Assembly: GCF_000264995.1 (NCBI RefSeq)
Contig: NW_006767433.1
Span: 1,582,876-1,646,875, forward strand
DNA length: 64,000 bases
DNA from: Punctularia strigosozonata HHB-11173 SS5
Taxonomy: Eukaryota > Basidiomycota > Agaricomycetes > Corticiales > Punctulariaceae
Direction: 5' to 3'
Shown: piece by piece, positions 11,525-25,844 of the stretch
Position numbering within the stretch: position 1 is the first letter of the stretch
How the letters are laid out: every line of letters starts with the position of its first letter
Made by a program: the position numbers and the translations under genes
Notes under the pieces: model-generated
What the model saw: only the letters and a program-made list of their open reading frames with translations
Databases searched by the model: none
What the model was told of the DNA's origin: nothing

Positions 11525-13866
11525 TTAGACTGTGATGCGGGCAAGGGTTAGTCGCGTGAAGAACCGCGTCGGTGTGATACGAACCAGTTAATTATATGGT
11601 TAATGCACGGTCTGGTGTTGATTGCGTTCAATAAAGACTTGCGGTGTGACTGTTGAGAGCCCCGAAGAGAGCAGATAGCGGTGGAGATCGTGCGCTGGTC
11701 GTGAGTGAAGATATATGCAGCTGCGCTGGAGCCGATCGCGTCACGGAGAGGGAGGACGGCGGCAGGCGTAACCGGAACGAGAAGCGATAGAAACGTATAA
11801 AAAGATCAAGTTAGGCGTTGCGGATGGAGTGTACGGGCTGGACTGAGTGCGCTCCGGGGATGGAGGAGGGCAGAGGAAGAGGGACGAGCTGGTGCGGCGG
11901 TCTGGGTTTTGATCACAACGTGCCCTTGGAGCTCCCGCGCCAGTCACAAATCACTCCCCTCGACTTTTGCTTCCGTAAAGCCTCGCCTTCGGCTCTTCTG
12001 CCTCGCCGTTTGCTCATGTACTTATGTACATCTCTCACCAAGCATACAGCGGACGCGATTTACGTGCGGCAGGAGACCGACAATCCAACCCAACGCGCAC
12101 CCGCACCCGCACCAATTCCCTCGCACAGTTCGCGCTCAGTGCGCTCTGAATGAGAACGCATATAATGCCCGGAAGATCACCATGGCGGTACAAACTAGTC
12201 CGCCTCTGCGAGGCTTATACAGCCTGATATCAACCAGATCACCCCGTGCTCTTCGCACGGCCTCTTCCAGGCGATCTGGGAACATGCGCGCCACATTCTC
12301 CTTTGCTTTTACTCCATTGTAATACGTTACATGGTATCCACGGAATGCGAGTGCATTCTTCTCCGACTCACGACCATGGCTCCTGGCCCAGCGTGTTTCC
12401 ACCGGTTTCTCATATGATACTCCGTCGGACCTTTGTCAACCGACCGAGGTCCGAGGTGAGGTGAAGGAGTTTGCATGTACGGAAAACATGCTGTCGCTAG
12501 ATGACAAGCGATTTGTCGAGATTGTTCTGATTATCTTCATCTTCAACGTGCAAAGCATGCTGCTCCTGGCATCTCATTTGCAGGATAACAGTGGGGAATG
12601 ATTCGCCAGGATCCGTTCAGACCCCACAATACTATCCCTGCACTATCATGGACGGCGCTCTGACTGCGGTCTGAACGTTGAACCATGGTTCTTCGTGTGA
12701 GGAAGTGTCATGTAAGCCGTGACTCCATGACTACCGATGAACCTTTCTTAACTTGACTTTTGTCAGTACCCGAGCCCCAGGCCTCATGTCGTGCTCACGG
12801 TCATACCGCCGGAAATATTCCCCACCGGTACTGACTGTGTTAGCATGAATACCCACCGCTTGCGGGCGTATTTTGCTGACAGGCAGCGTTCGAGAACTGC
12901 ACGTTAATGCGGTCAGACAGATAGAACGAGACTCAAGGCGCTTCAAGTCTCCGGTACCCATCGATGAGTTCTTGCTCGATACCGACAGGGTCGAACTATC
13001 ACAGCATATGTCGTCTCAAGGGATCACAGCCTTGCAATTAATTGCCTGTTGACGTTTCTGGGAAAATTACTCTTCGCAAGCTTACCTCTTCAGCCCATGA
13101 ACGGCGTGGACTCCGTCAGATCCCTGAAATCTTCACGCAAGCACCCTGTGATACACACGGAAACAAGACCACGGAGGGCACATCTCGGCGCCCAAAAGCC
13201 GCTTTGCGTGCCGCTGCGATGGCGATCGATCATCTTTGGGGCTCGAGTCCTCCTGGTTCCTTTCGAATCTCTATTCCCCGCAGACGGGCCGTATGGGACA
13301 GCGACCAGTAGGTCATCGACTTCCCCAGCGTCCGGTGTATCGCACGACCTTGAGCGCTTCTATCCATCCATCTGCATCTATTAATTAAAGAAGCCAACGG
13401 TGAACTGATTTGTACCTGCTCTGCCGCGCCGAATGCCAATGGGTTCGGTCTTGCACTGGAATGCCAGTTTTCGTTGAGATTACAGCAGTACCAATATCCG
13501 GTGAGTCCTTTCTCGTCGACGCCGTCTAGGCCTAGGATGAACTTCGAACATGTGTTACATTGCATTGCTCATGACAGCAAAACAGACTTTGGCGGAACTG
13601 ATAGCATATCTAGCTCGAAGTAATTTCTGGTCGTGCATTGGGAGCCTATCGCACAAGGCTAGGCCTCGTTGAGTTGCTGCAAGGATAGCGCACCCCTTTG
13701 GTTTCGTGGGGTATCCAAATCCGCACCATCGATGCCCACTTCGTACAATCTGCATGTGCCGAATTAGACGGCTCGTGGGCCAAGCTCTGATAGTACTGGG
13801 AATGATAATGATTGTCCGTATTGTGACAGCATGTATATACACGATAAGAGACGGGGATAAGTCGTG
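11525..13866. other. Long intergenic region, promoter of the CCCH gene; no gene recognised
   Basis: About 2.3 kb between two minus-strand genes. The left part is pyrimidine-rich on the minus strand and probably contains the promoter and 5' UTR of the CCCH gene. Scattered open frames (for example 11909-12322 on plus and 13230-13565 on minus) show no recognisable domain, and I leave them unannotated. Confidence 0.55.
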
Positions 13867-16800
13867 TTATGCATCTGGAACTGACATGAGAACGGTAATG
13901 AAACATCATGAACGAAGACGTACAGTACGACGTCCCGACCAGCATTGTGGATAGGTTCTGTAATTGCTCTTCGTTGAAGGCTTGCTGATCTTTGTGCCAA
14001 GTATCCTGTTGTGTATGTCAATCTCGAAGCATCCGGGTGACAGAAAGGCTTGTTACATACCTGATGCGTCTTCTTGAATTCCGATGCGCATTTGCGGATT
14101 GTGGTGGATATCGGAGGTGGGTCCGTAGCATGAGCAGCAAGCACTGAGACGCGAGAGGTTAGCCAGGGTGAAAGTACCGATAAGGGTAGTGGTAGATCAC
14201 CATCAGTGAGCGGAGGCATCCATGGCTCCACAGAATATGGGAAACTCTCGATTAGAGCGCAGAGCCCTAAGATTGCCGAGTGTAGGGACCGTAGTTTCCC
14301 GGCATATGTAGGATCCTGCCTCCGTGGCAAGCGAGCACTCTGCGCGAGCAAAACGAAGCGATTCTGACGATTTCAATTGATTAGAAGCATATTATCCACG
14401 AGTTATCGGCTGCTTACTTTGAGGGGTACAATCCGGTGCCTCTGAGAACATCGAACAACGCCGGATACGGCTTTCGACGCCATCTCTCGAACTTCGACGT
14501 TCTCGTCCGCAAGGCAGTCCAACAGAGCGTCCGTTACGCTCGTCAATTGGTCATCAGGAATGCCGAGCAAGTTGCGAAACAGGAACACCACCAGGGTCGG
14601 CAAAGCATTCAGGCGTATCCGCCATGCCTTAGTGTGAGAATCTATTCAGCATAAGAACACCGAAGAACGGCGACGTGGGCACCTCCGACGATTTGATCGC
14701 ATTCACAAAGTGCTCCATGATGATGCCGGTGTATTCTGGAGGCGGAGTGACCGCGGAAAGAACGTATAGGACCGCGGCACTGTACAGTTGTAACTCCGAG
14801 CTGTCGTTGAGTTCCGACATTCGCAAAATCTCGGGGCTGAAAGAAGTCAGTCGGGTGACCCACGACGCTTTTTTTGCAACCTACAGTAGAGCGATAGAGT
14901 AAGGGAACACGAGTGGTGCCTGAGGCCCATGGGAGGACACCCATAGCCATTGCAATACTGAGCGAACGTTCGTCATAATTTAGATACAGGACATGCAAGC
15001 AGATGTACCCACATGTTAGACCAACTTTGTCGTACTACAACAACGCCGGTTAGTGAGTTTTTACCTACAAGAGGGCCTGCTAACCTGAGATTGGTTCACC
15101 CGCGGAGGTGGCAAGCGCTCCTCTCGCCATTTCGGCAATTGCTGCATAATATGACTTAAGTGCGGCATGAATTTGGCTTCCCTGGATTCAAATGTTAGAA
15201 CTGACACGCGCTTGCAAGCGAGGAACATACCTGAACTTCAGCGGGTCGGGTGTTGCGCTGCAGGCATCGAGAAGAGCTCGCGTCGATGGGTAGGATGGTC
15301 GCCACAGATAGGTGCCAATTATGTACAGATTCTGGGAAATATGCGCCCGCATCTAACATATGGAAGAGTGAATATGTGCACCAAGACGCGGAGGTAACAG
15401 TTTCTAGAGTTCTTACTTCTGCATACCCGGTGTCCGTATTCGCGAACAGGATATCAACATACTTTCCGGCCATAGGTAAAAAGCGTATGCCGAGGCAATC
15501 GACCAGAATGCCGAAGAGGGAGAGTGTCTTGCTCACTGCATACAGAATTGAGACGCGCAATCGAAGTTTGGCGAGTGTACATACTCTGAAAGGCCGAATC
15601 GCCTTGGAAGTCTAGGGACAAGGACAACAACCACTCAAGTAGCGGCTTATTCCGCCGTGGATCCCGATCTTCCAGTATGAACTGCGAACATTGTTGGCAA
15701 CATTCAGATCATTAGGTATCACAAATGCTTACGCTGAAGACGCCTTCCCAGCAGCTCAGCGTATCAGGCTTAATTTGGCTGAAAATGCCACCCAGGCGAG
15801 ACGAGGTCCATCCCCAAAGGCGTTCGCGACGACTTTTTGTCCAATGTTTCGAGCCTGAGCACGTAAGTCAAATATCCCCTTACTATCGCGTCCAGCTACA
15901 TACCACGAATGAGGCCAGTCAGCACTTCAGCGCCGGCACGCTGTTTGAAGCGATCACTATCAGTCAACAATGGTTCTATCACAGGCAATGCGGCTTGAAG
16001 CAGTTCATCTTCGACCATTTTTGCTATCAGTTCAACTGGTAAGTTTGGAAGAGTCGCTGAAGACATTGAGTGTGCGGACCGAGGGATTTCACAAATGTAA
16101 CGTGATCGGAACGGAGTTCGATGGTACCCGTGCGGTTTGATTCCTGTGACCATAGCTCTGCCAGTTTTGCCCAGTATCCTGGTGATAGAACCTGCTCCCT
16201 GATACGCTGTAGGGCAGGCTGCGATAGGGATTCCCAGGTAATCGCGGATCCGCTTCCGGTCACCGTCTTGTAGGCCTTGACATCAGTGGTCCATGTTAGG
16301 AACCCAGTTGGCAATTTATCGACATAGAATCTACAATTTTATCAGCGGTAAAGCATCATAGTATATGATAATCGACATACTCTTCTCGCCCATCTAGATA
16401 TATCGGCTTTTCCAGCTCCTGGAGCAAATTCAAGCCTGGCGGAACTGGAAGCCGCACAGATAGTGGATTTCTCCATGTGTCGAGCCACAACTCTTTTGTG
16501 GATTTGGCGTACGACCGAATCTTGATGAACCAGGCGAGTTTGGTGAGGCCACTGCAGACAACTCAGCTCAGTACATCCGCTAGTATTTGCCGACATACCG
16601 TTGCGCATAGGATCGAATAGTGGGGTGGGGACTAATTGAGTTGGAAGCAAAGAATGCAGCCAATTGCGCAGCAGGCACGGCGTCCCTTCGGATGATGTAT
16701 ATGAGAATTCTCGTAGCCATTTGAACATATCTCCACTAATATCACATCAGTAAACCCTTCTTTGAATAATGCAGGTAGCTCCCTACATGTGTCGTTGGCC

Positions 16801-19800
16801 TAGAGGCGATGTCCAAGACTGCAAACAACTGAATGATGATCAGCACCAGTAAGCCAGTCTGATTGATAGGACATACGACTTCATCGTAGTTGCGAATCCG
16901 TCTTTGGCTGCGCACAGGAGCCTTAGCCAACGCCTCCTCGAGAAGACCTTGATTAATCAGTGCTGGGCTGAACTCGCTTCGCAATGATTCAATTGCTGCC
17001 TCGACCGCGGAAATATCTTCCATGAAGGCATCGGTGTGGACAGCTTCCTCCGAAAGGTAGGGAGTAACGTCCGATGCAATGCTGCTGATGAGTTTTTGAA
17101 TTGACGGCTGATACGCGGTGTGAGCCGGTGCATGTTCGTGGAGTATCTCATTCCTTACTTTCTCCTGGTGTTGACTCTCTAGAATTGCCTTCAAATATTG
17201 TCCTCGGAAATTCTCGTCTTCGAATGGGAGTACGTCAGTTGTAGTAATGGGCAACAGTGTAAGAATTGCCCACCCGCCAGCGTATATGTGGCTATAGCAC
17301 GCCGTCAGTACGAACCACCACGAGACTATGGGCTACTTACCGGTTCCCTTGTTCCACAACACGTAAAGCGCCCCTTTCATGCGATCCGGGTCCGTCCCTT
17401 TGGCCAGTGCGTCAAGCAGGGCAGGGAGCGCGAATCGAGTGGATCGCACAAAGTACTGAGGAAACGTGTCCTCAGCGGCCACTGACACCTTGATAAATTC
17501 AGGACAGAATATTACGCACCCCGCAAACATTGTGCCAGATAGCCTGCGCTTGACTGCAACCCCCGTGAGTGGTGGTTCAGGCTCCCAAACCCGACAAACG
17601 CTCACCGTCTCACCCGAGTATAGGGTGACAGAGAGAGCTCTGTAAGATCAAGAAGGAGATGATCATCGAGCTCGGACCGCCGGCGATAGAGCGCATGCAT
17701 GTAGACACGTCCGCTGTGATAAACCTGCGCGCGCTTGATGAACACGAGACGCGAGTTCTCCTTCTGCCTAGGCCACGCCCTGTTCAGACTGAGTTAAGGT
17801 TAGTACGTATCCAGGAGAGCAGGATAGTTGTCAGCCTACTCTCTCGCTTGACCATAGTTCTTCTGGAGGGAATCATAGGTGCCTCGAGTCATGCCGTACT
17901 CCAACAAATATACATCTATTGCCTTGGCTACCGCGATGACAGCATCGATATGGTCCTCCCCTTCGTGTTTTTGCTGTAGGAATATTGCTGCTTTGTGAAC
18001 AATCTCTCCGAAGCGCCTACGATGACCAGCCGCCTTCTGGTACCGTGGGTCGGAAGGGTCGGTGAGTGTGAATCCGGCCTTGACGTCAAGGAATGAGACC
18101 AGTAATTCATCAAGCTCCGTGTCCTCGTTGATACACGGGTTGACAACGGTTTTCGGAAGGTCCTTGCAAAGAGTCGGTAGTCCACCCCATATCGCCTTGC
18201 ATGCTTGTAGGTAGCTGGGGAATACGTCATCATACACGCACAGTAAGGCAGAGTCGCTGGTCTTACCGACAAAACTCGTTGCGAGCGTCGCTATCCCAGG
18301 TTGCCGTGCCAAGCAGAGCCACCACATTATCCAATGCGGGCGCGGCGATATTGTCCAGAATTTCTAAGATGAACTCGATTTCTTCGGTTTGTGGAACTGA
18401 TAGACAATGAATGAACTCGTTCAAGGCGATGCACATAAAGTATCTACCATGCCACTCGATCTTGACGTCTTGTGGCGTGTATAATTTCCCCCATTGGGTA
18501 TTGTGGTCCTTATTGAAGACCGGATCATCCCATTCATCGGTGTTGACGAAACGGCTGTTGAGCGGGTAGACACCGGCTAGAGTATGCAATACTCTGGTAA
18601 TCAAGCGACCGGTGCTTGAGTATCCACGTTCGTTCTTCGTTTTCTCTACCAACAAACGCATCACCTCGAGGATAGCAGCCTTATGTTTAAGCAACTTCGG
18701 GAGAGTGAATATGACTGCAAGTGAGATCGTGTTGCGACCTACCGAGACACCTCCGTAGCCAAGACAACCTCTAAGTAGGGATAGATCTATAGAAGAGTCA
18801 AGACATGGCCGACAATAAGCAAAAAGAACACATACTCCAATGTAGTGTCGTGTCGCTAGGCAACGCAACGTTCGTACTTGTGGTCCTTACGCTACTGGCG
18901 CCGTGCTTCAATTCATCCTTGATTTGCGCCACACAATATGGCAGGAACTTGTCGATGGTCTTCGTCGGGTGCACGCGCGACAGGCAAGCCACGAGCTGCC
19001 CAAAAGCTCGCACCGAGTTCGCTTTGGCGTTGTTCGTGGCGTAATCGTACACCACCTTGAGCACCAAGTCGAACATTTGATCGGATAAATGCAAGCACAC
19101 AACGTCCAGTGTCGATTTGATTGCCTTCAGCACGCTCTCTTCCTGCTTTCCGCCGGTGGTGTTGCGTCGCCCACCTTCTTCAGGCAGATTCTCGTATAGC
19201 GCGAAGACGCGGCGGAAAAGCATCGTCACCCAATCGGCAAATGCTGCGGTAGAATCCCGGACGAGGGCACGTTCCTCAGCTCTGCTGAATACGGCGGTAT
19301 TCTCACTCGCTTCTGGCAGCTTCTCGGTGGAATCAACGTCCATCATGTCCTCTGCTGGAGCATCGCTCGATAGAGCGAGCCCAGACTGCTGGATCGAGAG
19401 GTCGCCAATCTTGATATGTTGAACTGCGGATACGATGAACATGGTCGTGCAGACGGTTTTGATCGGGTCATTCTGATATCCCGTATCAACATGACAGCGA
19501 TAACCGACAAAAAGGACATGCTTACAAGATCTATACCAGGGATGCAGAGTTCCAACAAAGGCACTATGTGTTTCTGCCCACCCAGCCAGACGTGTTCATT
19601 AACGAGAGGGAGCGCAACTCCGCTGAGCATGCTGAGAACAGCAGTGGTACGGTGGGTCTCGTTGACCACCTCCAAGCCACCATAAGCACGTTCGAGCAGC
19701 TCAGGCATAACCAAGCTGGGTTCAAGTACGGCCATGTACTTCAGAGCTCCTTGGGCGTACGACATGGAAATCGGATCCTTCGAGAACATGGCCAACAACG

Positions 19801-21623
19801 CCGGTGTGCGCAAGATCTTGACGAAGGCGCGCCGGATGCTTAACGTGAGACGGTGGGTCTGAGAGTGTCTCTTCAGTAGGTTATCGCGAGGTATTCCAAT
19901 GACTCCTCACGATGGGCGTCTCACAGCTCGCCTGTGCTTCTTCGTGCCAGCGCTTACTGAACTCCGATGTCAAACGTTGGATGAAGGTCGTCAGCTGCGA
20001 GGTTTGGTGAGCATCTCTGGTAAAGAAATGAATCTGGTTATCTCGGAACGTACAGCCAGTGTCCATGGACCCGAGTTGCTCGGGTGGAAGAAGCTTTCCG
20101 TGCTCGTAATGAGTCGGTCGAGGGAGTCGAGAGCTTTGGATCCGGCAAGATAGCCTGATTGAGAACTGGCATTGAATTGTCCAGGCCCCGGCGTGCCCGG
20201 GGCATCACGAATAGGACCGTCGACAGCCATAGAATACACAAAAAGCTTGGCCAGCGCATCTGGCTCAGATATCTGAATCAAGTTGTTCGTAAGAAAAACA
20301 GGCAACATACGGTATCTATTGATCGCCTTCTTGATCCTGAGAGATTGACGATCACCCATGGAATCTGCATGACCAGCGGTGGTACTGGCGCCGCGTGTAG
20401 CGCCGACGGGCACGTCTGAAGAGGGATCTTTAAAATAGCATATTCACGAGGGGTGGCCATCAACCTACTCATGCTACCGAGGCTCTTGCCAACCAACATG
20501 GTCCAATCCGTCTCGCTCCAGATTCCAACATCTTTCCACTCAGCACCGCCTTCACGAGTTCCACCAGAGGCTGTCGTGACACCCGCAACGTGCTCCTCAG
20601 AGAGATCGCCGACGAGCTCAAGCATACGTTCATCGATGACAGACGAATTGAAAGCTTCCCACAGCCTGAATAGAACAGGAAGGTATGTCGAGGTGTGGGT
20701 GGGTGGAAGGAAGGAGGTGATCACTGGAACGATGGTAAGCACAGTCTGAGAAAATATGTCAGTGTAGCCATACGAAGGGCACGGTGAGAATACGTACGTC
20801 CTGGGTGAGGAGAGGAAGGAACGTGTCCAGCATCGCGGGAATTTCGCTTGCGGGATAGTATCTCCTGCTGTGCTCCGCGACATATAGAAGTATGTTCACG
20901 ACATTGCGGCTGAAAGACAGCAATCAACCCATCGAATAGGGATGGTATTTCGGGGTAGCTCACGTTGAATCCTGCATCTTGCGCTTCGGCCAGATTTCCT
21001 TCTGCATGGCATCCCACAGTGGTCGCCAAGGAAGCTCTAGGTCTGCAGGATCGAGCTTGCGCTTTGATGAATCCTTGTTGCTCGACAACAAACGAGAGAA
21101 CATGTCTGCCCAGCTGCGGATGGCACGAGGTTCTATGCCCGGTAAGAGACACAGCTCGTAGTACAGCCGCACCATCTTGGCACGCGTTGTCTTGGGGATT
21201 GGATAACGCATGAGGAGCCAGCTAAGCATAGATTATAAGCCACAAGAGTACATCGCGGAGGACACGGCCTAGATGTACGAACCATTGAAGCATGCCATCC
21301 CAAGTAGTGAGCACAAGCCAGTTCCGGGATTTGGCACAGATCACTATCTTGCTCACGATCTCCTCGAGCTTTGCGTGCATCTCCTCGATGGGTTCGCACT
21401 CGTAGGGAAGGGAGTCGACATAACTCTGGAGGATTATCTTTTGTTTGTCCATCTCGGACTGCTCTGGTGCCGTGGGATCCAGTTCCACCGCTGGAGAGTC
21501 GAGGACAGACATATCTCCATCTCCGTCCATGGTATCGGTATGTCCTCCCTTGTTGTAGGGGAAAGCCGATGGGGGATCTACAGCAGAAAGAGAGGTGAAG
21601 ATACTCAATAACGGTTGATCCAT
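13867..21623 (-). CDS. BLM10: Proteasome activator Blm10/PA200
   Basis: A multi-exon gene of 7.8 kb encoding a giant HEAT-repeat protein (yeast Blm10 is about 2,140 aa). Exons in several frames match the family: the N-terminal segment with LPYECEP and the YPIP/MVRLYYELC region, a central block with VYPLNSRFVNTDEWDD and WGKLYTPQDVKIEWH, and a C-terminal end reading WHKDQQAFNEEQL before SYYA. Verified introns include 20746-20797 and 13875-13923. Blm10 caps the 20S proteasome and opens its gate by inserting its C-terminal HbYX motif. Here that motif (Y-Y-A) is completed by an 8-nt last exon. Start at 21623 (MDQPLLSIF) is the first ATG. I did not resolve every intron, so residue count is approximate. 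It is divergent from AIM18 across 367 bp. Confidence 0.93.
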
Positions 21624-21990
21624 GTTCGGGAGGCGTAAGCGTGCGCTATACAATACATACGGTATAGGTCGCTTTATATGAGACAGTAGCGATTACGAGT
21701 CCCAAGCTTACGCGTCGGGGCGCAATACTGAAAAGACGCGTATGCGCTCAGATGCCTGAGTGACTGTTGCGTGATCGCAGATCCAGAGAACGACGATCCG
21801 GTTCCAAAGTTAATCACGAGTGTACAGTTAGATCCAAATGGCACAGTAGAGTCACAAGCGGTAGTAAGCTCGGATGCAAGTTCAGAGTGGCTCTATTAGC
21901 CAGAGGACCAGGCCAACGCGTGGCTTCAAGCTGAGGCGCGAGCACAGCCATTGGCTTCTCCCCAGAAGTCATCCCGATCATCCCATACTT

Positions 21991-23107
21991 ATGCTCCCGC
22001 TCCTGAAACCTAGACCGGTCTGCTGCCGTATCCCCTTTTCCTTCACTCGACTAGGCAGGAGTAGCTCGGCTACAGCTTACACTTTGCGCCGCGGATTTCG
22101 AACAGACCGTCACGACTATGGTCCGAAGAGGTCCACAAAGATCGTTCTATTCAGCACGCTGTCTGTTGTATCGGCTGCGTCCTGGTACTGGTTCGCGTCG
22201 ATGATATGGCTTGACGCGGAGTCTCCGGTTGAAGTACGAGGTCAGTATTCAACAAAGCTCTGTTGACACCGCGTAGTGACATATCAGCGTACGCAGCCGA
22301 TCCCGCCACGTCGATCGAGTTCCCCAGGACCATTGTGGTGCAATCTAAAACACCCCTACCGCCGTTCCAACTCGTCGGTCTCGGTGTGCGCACAGTTTCC
22401 TTCCTGGGCATCAAGGTTTACTCTGTGGCATTCTATGCTGACCTTGCCAATCCACGCCTGAACGTATGTTCATTCGCTCTCAATGTCCCATTTTCTGGAT
22501 TAACCGATTTTTCAGATCCCTATTGATGCACCGCCGGAGGAGAAGATAAACCACCTCGTCCGCAACACCGCATGCATGCTTCGGATAGGTGCGGTCAGAA
22601 GTTCTGGTCCCATATGGGTGGTGCTAAGCCGTATAGGTAGTTCCGACCCGTAATACATCCTTCACCCACCTTCGCGACGGCTTCATCCGAGCGCTCCAAG
22701 GTCGGATTGCATCGCTAAAACAACGAAACCAGATTACGCTAGAGGAGGAACTGAACGCCGGCTCGCCCATTCGCAAGCTCAAGTCTCTTTTCCCAAATTC
22801 ACCTTTGAAAAAAGGCGAACCGTTAGACATTATCCTTACTGCACCCCCCGACGAAGACGAGAAGAGGCGGTACCAGAGGCTTACTGGCAAAGAGCCGGCC
22901 AGATCATTGATAGTCAGGGACTTGGGCGCAATCCAGGATGACTGGGTTTCCACGGAATTCGTGATGGCTTATTTTGAAGGGGAGGGTCTGAGTCCTGCGG
23001 TAAGTTAGAACCTGCCAGACTTTGTTTGGTATGCTTTGAAGTGACACTTTACATTACAGCTTAGGAAGGATGTCATCGAGGGCGTGTCCAATTTCGGGCG
23101 GAAGTGA
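21991..23107 (+). CDS. AIM18: Mitochondrial chalcone-isomerase-fold protein (Aim18/Fmp22-like)
   Basis: Five exons give 301 aa; introns at 22241-22287, 22464-22515, 22589-22640 and 23000-23059. The N-terminus is Arg/Ser-rich without acidic residues (presequence), followed by a hydrophobic segment (IVLFSTLSVVSAASWYWF) that would anchor it in the inner membrane. The remainder is a chalcone-isomerase-like domain: VGLGVRTVSFLGIKVYSVAFYAD, then a Leu-rich C-terminal part. The fungal family (AIM18, AIM46) is mitochondrial; its yeast members bind heme and have no shown isomerase activity. Start at 21991 was preferred over an upstream in-frame ATG at 21874 because it begins directly with the presequence. 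The promoter region is shared with BLM10. Confidence 0.85.
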
Positions 23108-23394
23108 AGTCCAGTCAACCATGCGAAGCCGCGTGGTAGTCAATGTGATGTACACAGATAGTATTTGAACTCATAAAGCCTTGCTATACTATCTACAATG
23201 TCGCCGACATATAGGGCCGATGACGGATATGTTCAAAATTGAGCCAACGACAGTGTTACGCAACCATTAATGGCACGTTGCACCAACGTTGCACTCAACA
23301 AATTCAAATTGAAAGCGGCATGGATAGGTGGCAGTGCCACACCTATGTCACATGACATTGGCACGCCGATCAATACACGTGCCGACGCGTCCGT

Positions 23395-23426
23395 TGAACG
23401 CGAGACAGGGGCTCCTGGTATAAAAA
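23395..23426 (+). promoter_or_regulatory. Histone H3 promoter elements (MCB-like site and TATA box)
   Basis: ACGCGT at 23395-23400 matches the MluI cell-cycle box bound by MBF in fungi. TATAAAAA at 23419-23426 lies about 100 bp upstream of the H3 start codon, a suitable distance for a TATA box. Single ACGCGT hits can arise by chance, so the cell-cycle role is inferred. Confidence 0.5.
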
Positions 23427-23520
23427 CCCTCGCTAGACAGCCCGCCACCTTCAACCTGCACACCCTACCTCGCACCTCGTCGACCCCCTATCCACCACCT
23501 TACCCTACCTAAACTCAGCA

Positions 23521-24096
<576 letters not shown>

Positions 24097-24300
24097 GCTT
24101 TCACCGTATCAGGGCTCGCTGTCACACTGTACTTGTACGACATTGCTAGATATTATTCGCAATTCATTCTATTATATTCGAGGCTCAAATCCATCGTGTG
24201 ACTGTCTGATTTTCTGAATGCGCGGAAGGATCACGTCTGTGTGCATCGCCACCGTACCTGGCAGTTCAGGCTTGATCGTGTTCTTGGCCCATTCTTCGCC

Positions 24301-25571
24301 ATGGATCTTAACGACCTCCACCCACCAGATGATTCCAGTTCCCAGTCTTTTATATGGCACGAATGGCTTCAGGTTGTTTCTGTTTCAAGCCACTTCAATT
24401 ATTTGCTTGCACTAAACACATTCGCATGGAATAGGCCAATGGTCCATTGACGACCCAGAACGCGTTCGAGTATTTCGCGACGTCCAGGTTCTACGACAAG
24501 CAGAGCAACAACCAAGTTCTACGCATGCAAACCATGCATACAGGGCAAATAATGACTCCAGCACAAGAAGAGGAAGAACTGAAGTCAGTGCACATTCTTG
24601 ACAATCCTCCCTCTTGTGCGTCATGATGAGCGGTTGATTAAATATGTGATAGACGATTCACCGGCGTAGAGTTTGCTCTGGTACATGCTGCTGCGCCAAC
24701 ACTGTTCATTATACACAAGCGCGAGCGTTTGTCGCCATCAGAAGGTGCGTTGCACACCTGAAGCCTGTGCAGAGATTTGCAGAGATTGTGTAATGCTCTT
24801 CTACAGTTCGACCCCTCGCGGTGTACTTCATCATGAACAACCGCATATATCCATCTCCCGACGTATACGCCGTCGTCGCCAATAGATTGGTAATTGGCCT
24901 TGAGCTCCTTTTGATGTCTGCTCAGTGACAGCTCTTCCTCGTTCCAGCTGACGACAGTACACTCTCTGCAATCCTCGCTTGATACCTTGCGCAGGCATCG
25001 ACCCGCACACGCGCCTCGCACCGGCTTCATCTGGCCTATCGTTGAGAAAGAGGATAATGCACTCGATCAGAAGCAAAATCAACTTGAAAGCGGCGAGCCT
25101 GCCGCAACAGAACCCTTGATACGTACCCAGGACACGACGGTCCCCGACGCTTCGGCCAAAGCTGCCAAGTCAGGCCCTGGGAAGAGGATGCAAAACAATT
25201 TTCTTATGTTCAACGCTATGCGGACAACTGCTGCACATTCCAATGCCGTATTTGCGGCGCGGAAAGCGGCGAAGGATGCCGAGACGTCGAAAGCCCCGCC
25301 GCGCGAGAACATACAACCATCCAATGCGCAAACACCAGTAAGGTCAAGTGCCACACCAGCGCGAGGCGGTTCTCCGGCTAGAACGGCAAAACCTACAACT
25401 CCTGCAGCTGTCGTGGATGCGAAGAGTGAACCGGTGAAAAGTGCACCAGGCCAAGGCAAGAAAAAGCGAAAGCGTACGCAGTCGGCCTACGTTAATGAGA
25501 GTCAGATTACTCAAGATGTTGTATCCAGGTACTTTGCCAGCTACTCCAGCGCCGACATGACTTCCGAATGA
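24301..25571 (+). CDS. MED6: Mediator complex subunit 6
   Basis: Five exons give 339 aa; introns at 24373-24434, 24584-24652, 24745-24806 and 24890-24947. Med6 is a head-module subunit of Mediator, the RNA polymerase II coactivator. The conserved core is complete: the N-terminal Trp region (FIWHEWLQ), NAFEYFATSRFYDKQSNNQ, the hallmark FTGVEFALVHAAAPTLFIIHKR, and the downstream VYFIMNNRIYPSPDVYAVVANRL helix ending in GFIWPIVE. A poorly conserved C-terminal tail of about 150 residues is rich in Ala, Lys and Ser and contains a KKKRKR nuclear-localisation-like run. The ATG at 24301 gives the standard N-terminus. It converges with AP-3 sigma across 273 bp. Confidence 0.95.
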
Positions 25572-25844
25572 TAGTCCGTGTATTCTATTTCATATACGAT
25601 ACTATGCATTGTTACGACGTCTATGGAGTCTCCTCGCGCCCTTCACCGTGCACCAACGCCGGCAAATTTGTTTGTTAACCAGCCTAGGGGGGTCTGCAAG
25701 CCTTGCAAACCGGCGTTCACGCTGCGGCCCCCCATGCTGCTGCCTAGCGCAAGCGGGTTTGCTGACGCAAAGGATGCTTTGCGAGCTTGCGCAGATTGTT
25801 GGACTAAGCGTCATAGTTCAGCGGTTCCTAGCACGGGACATAAC

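Noticed and set aside
21700-21920. ACGCGT sites in the BLM10/AIM18 intergenic region
   Set aside because: Single dispersed hexamers near genes not known to be G1/S controlled; consistent with chance.
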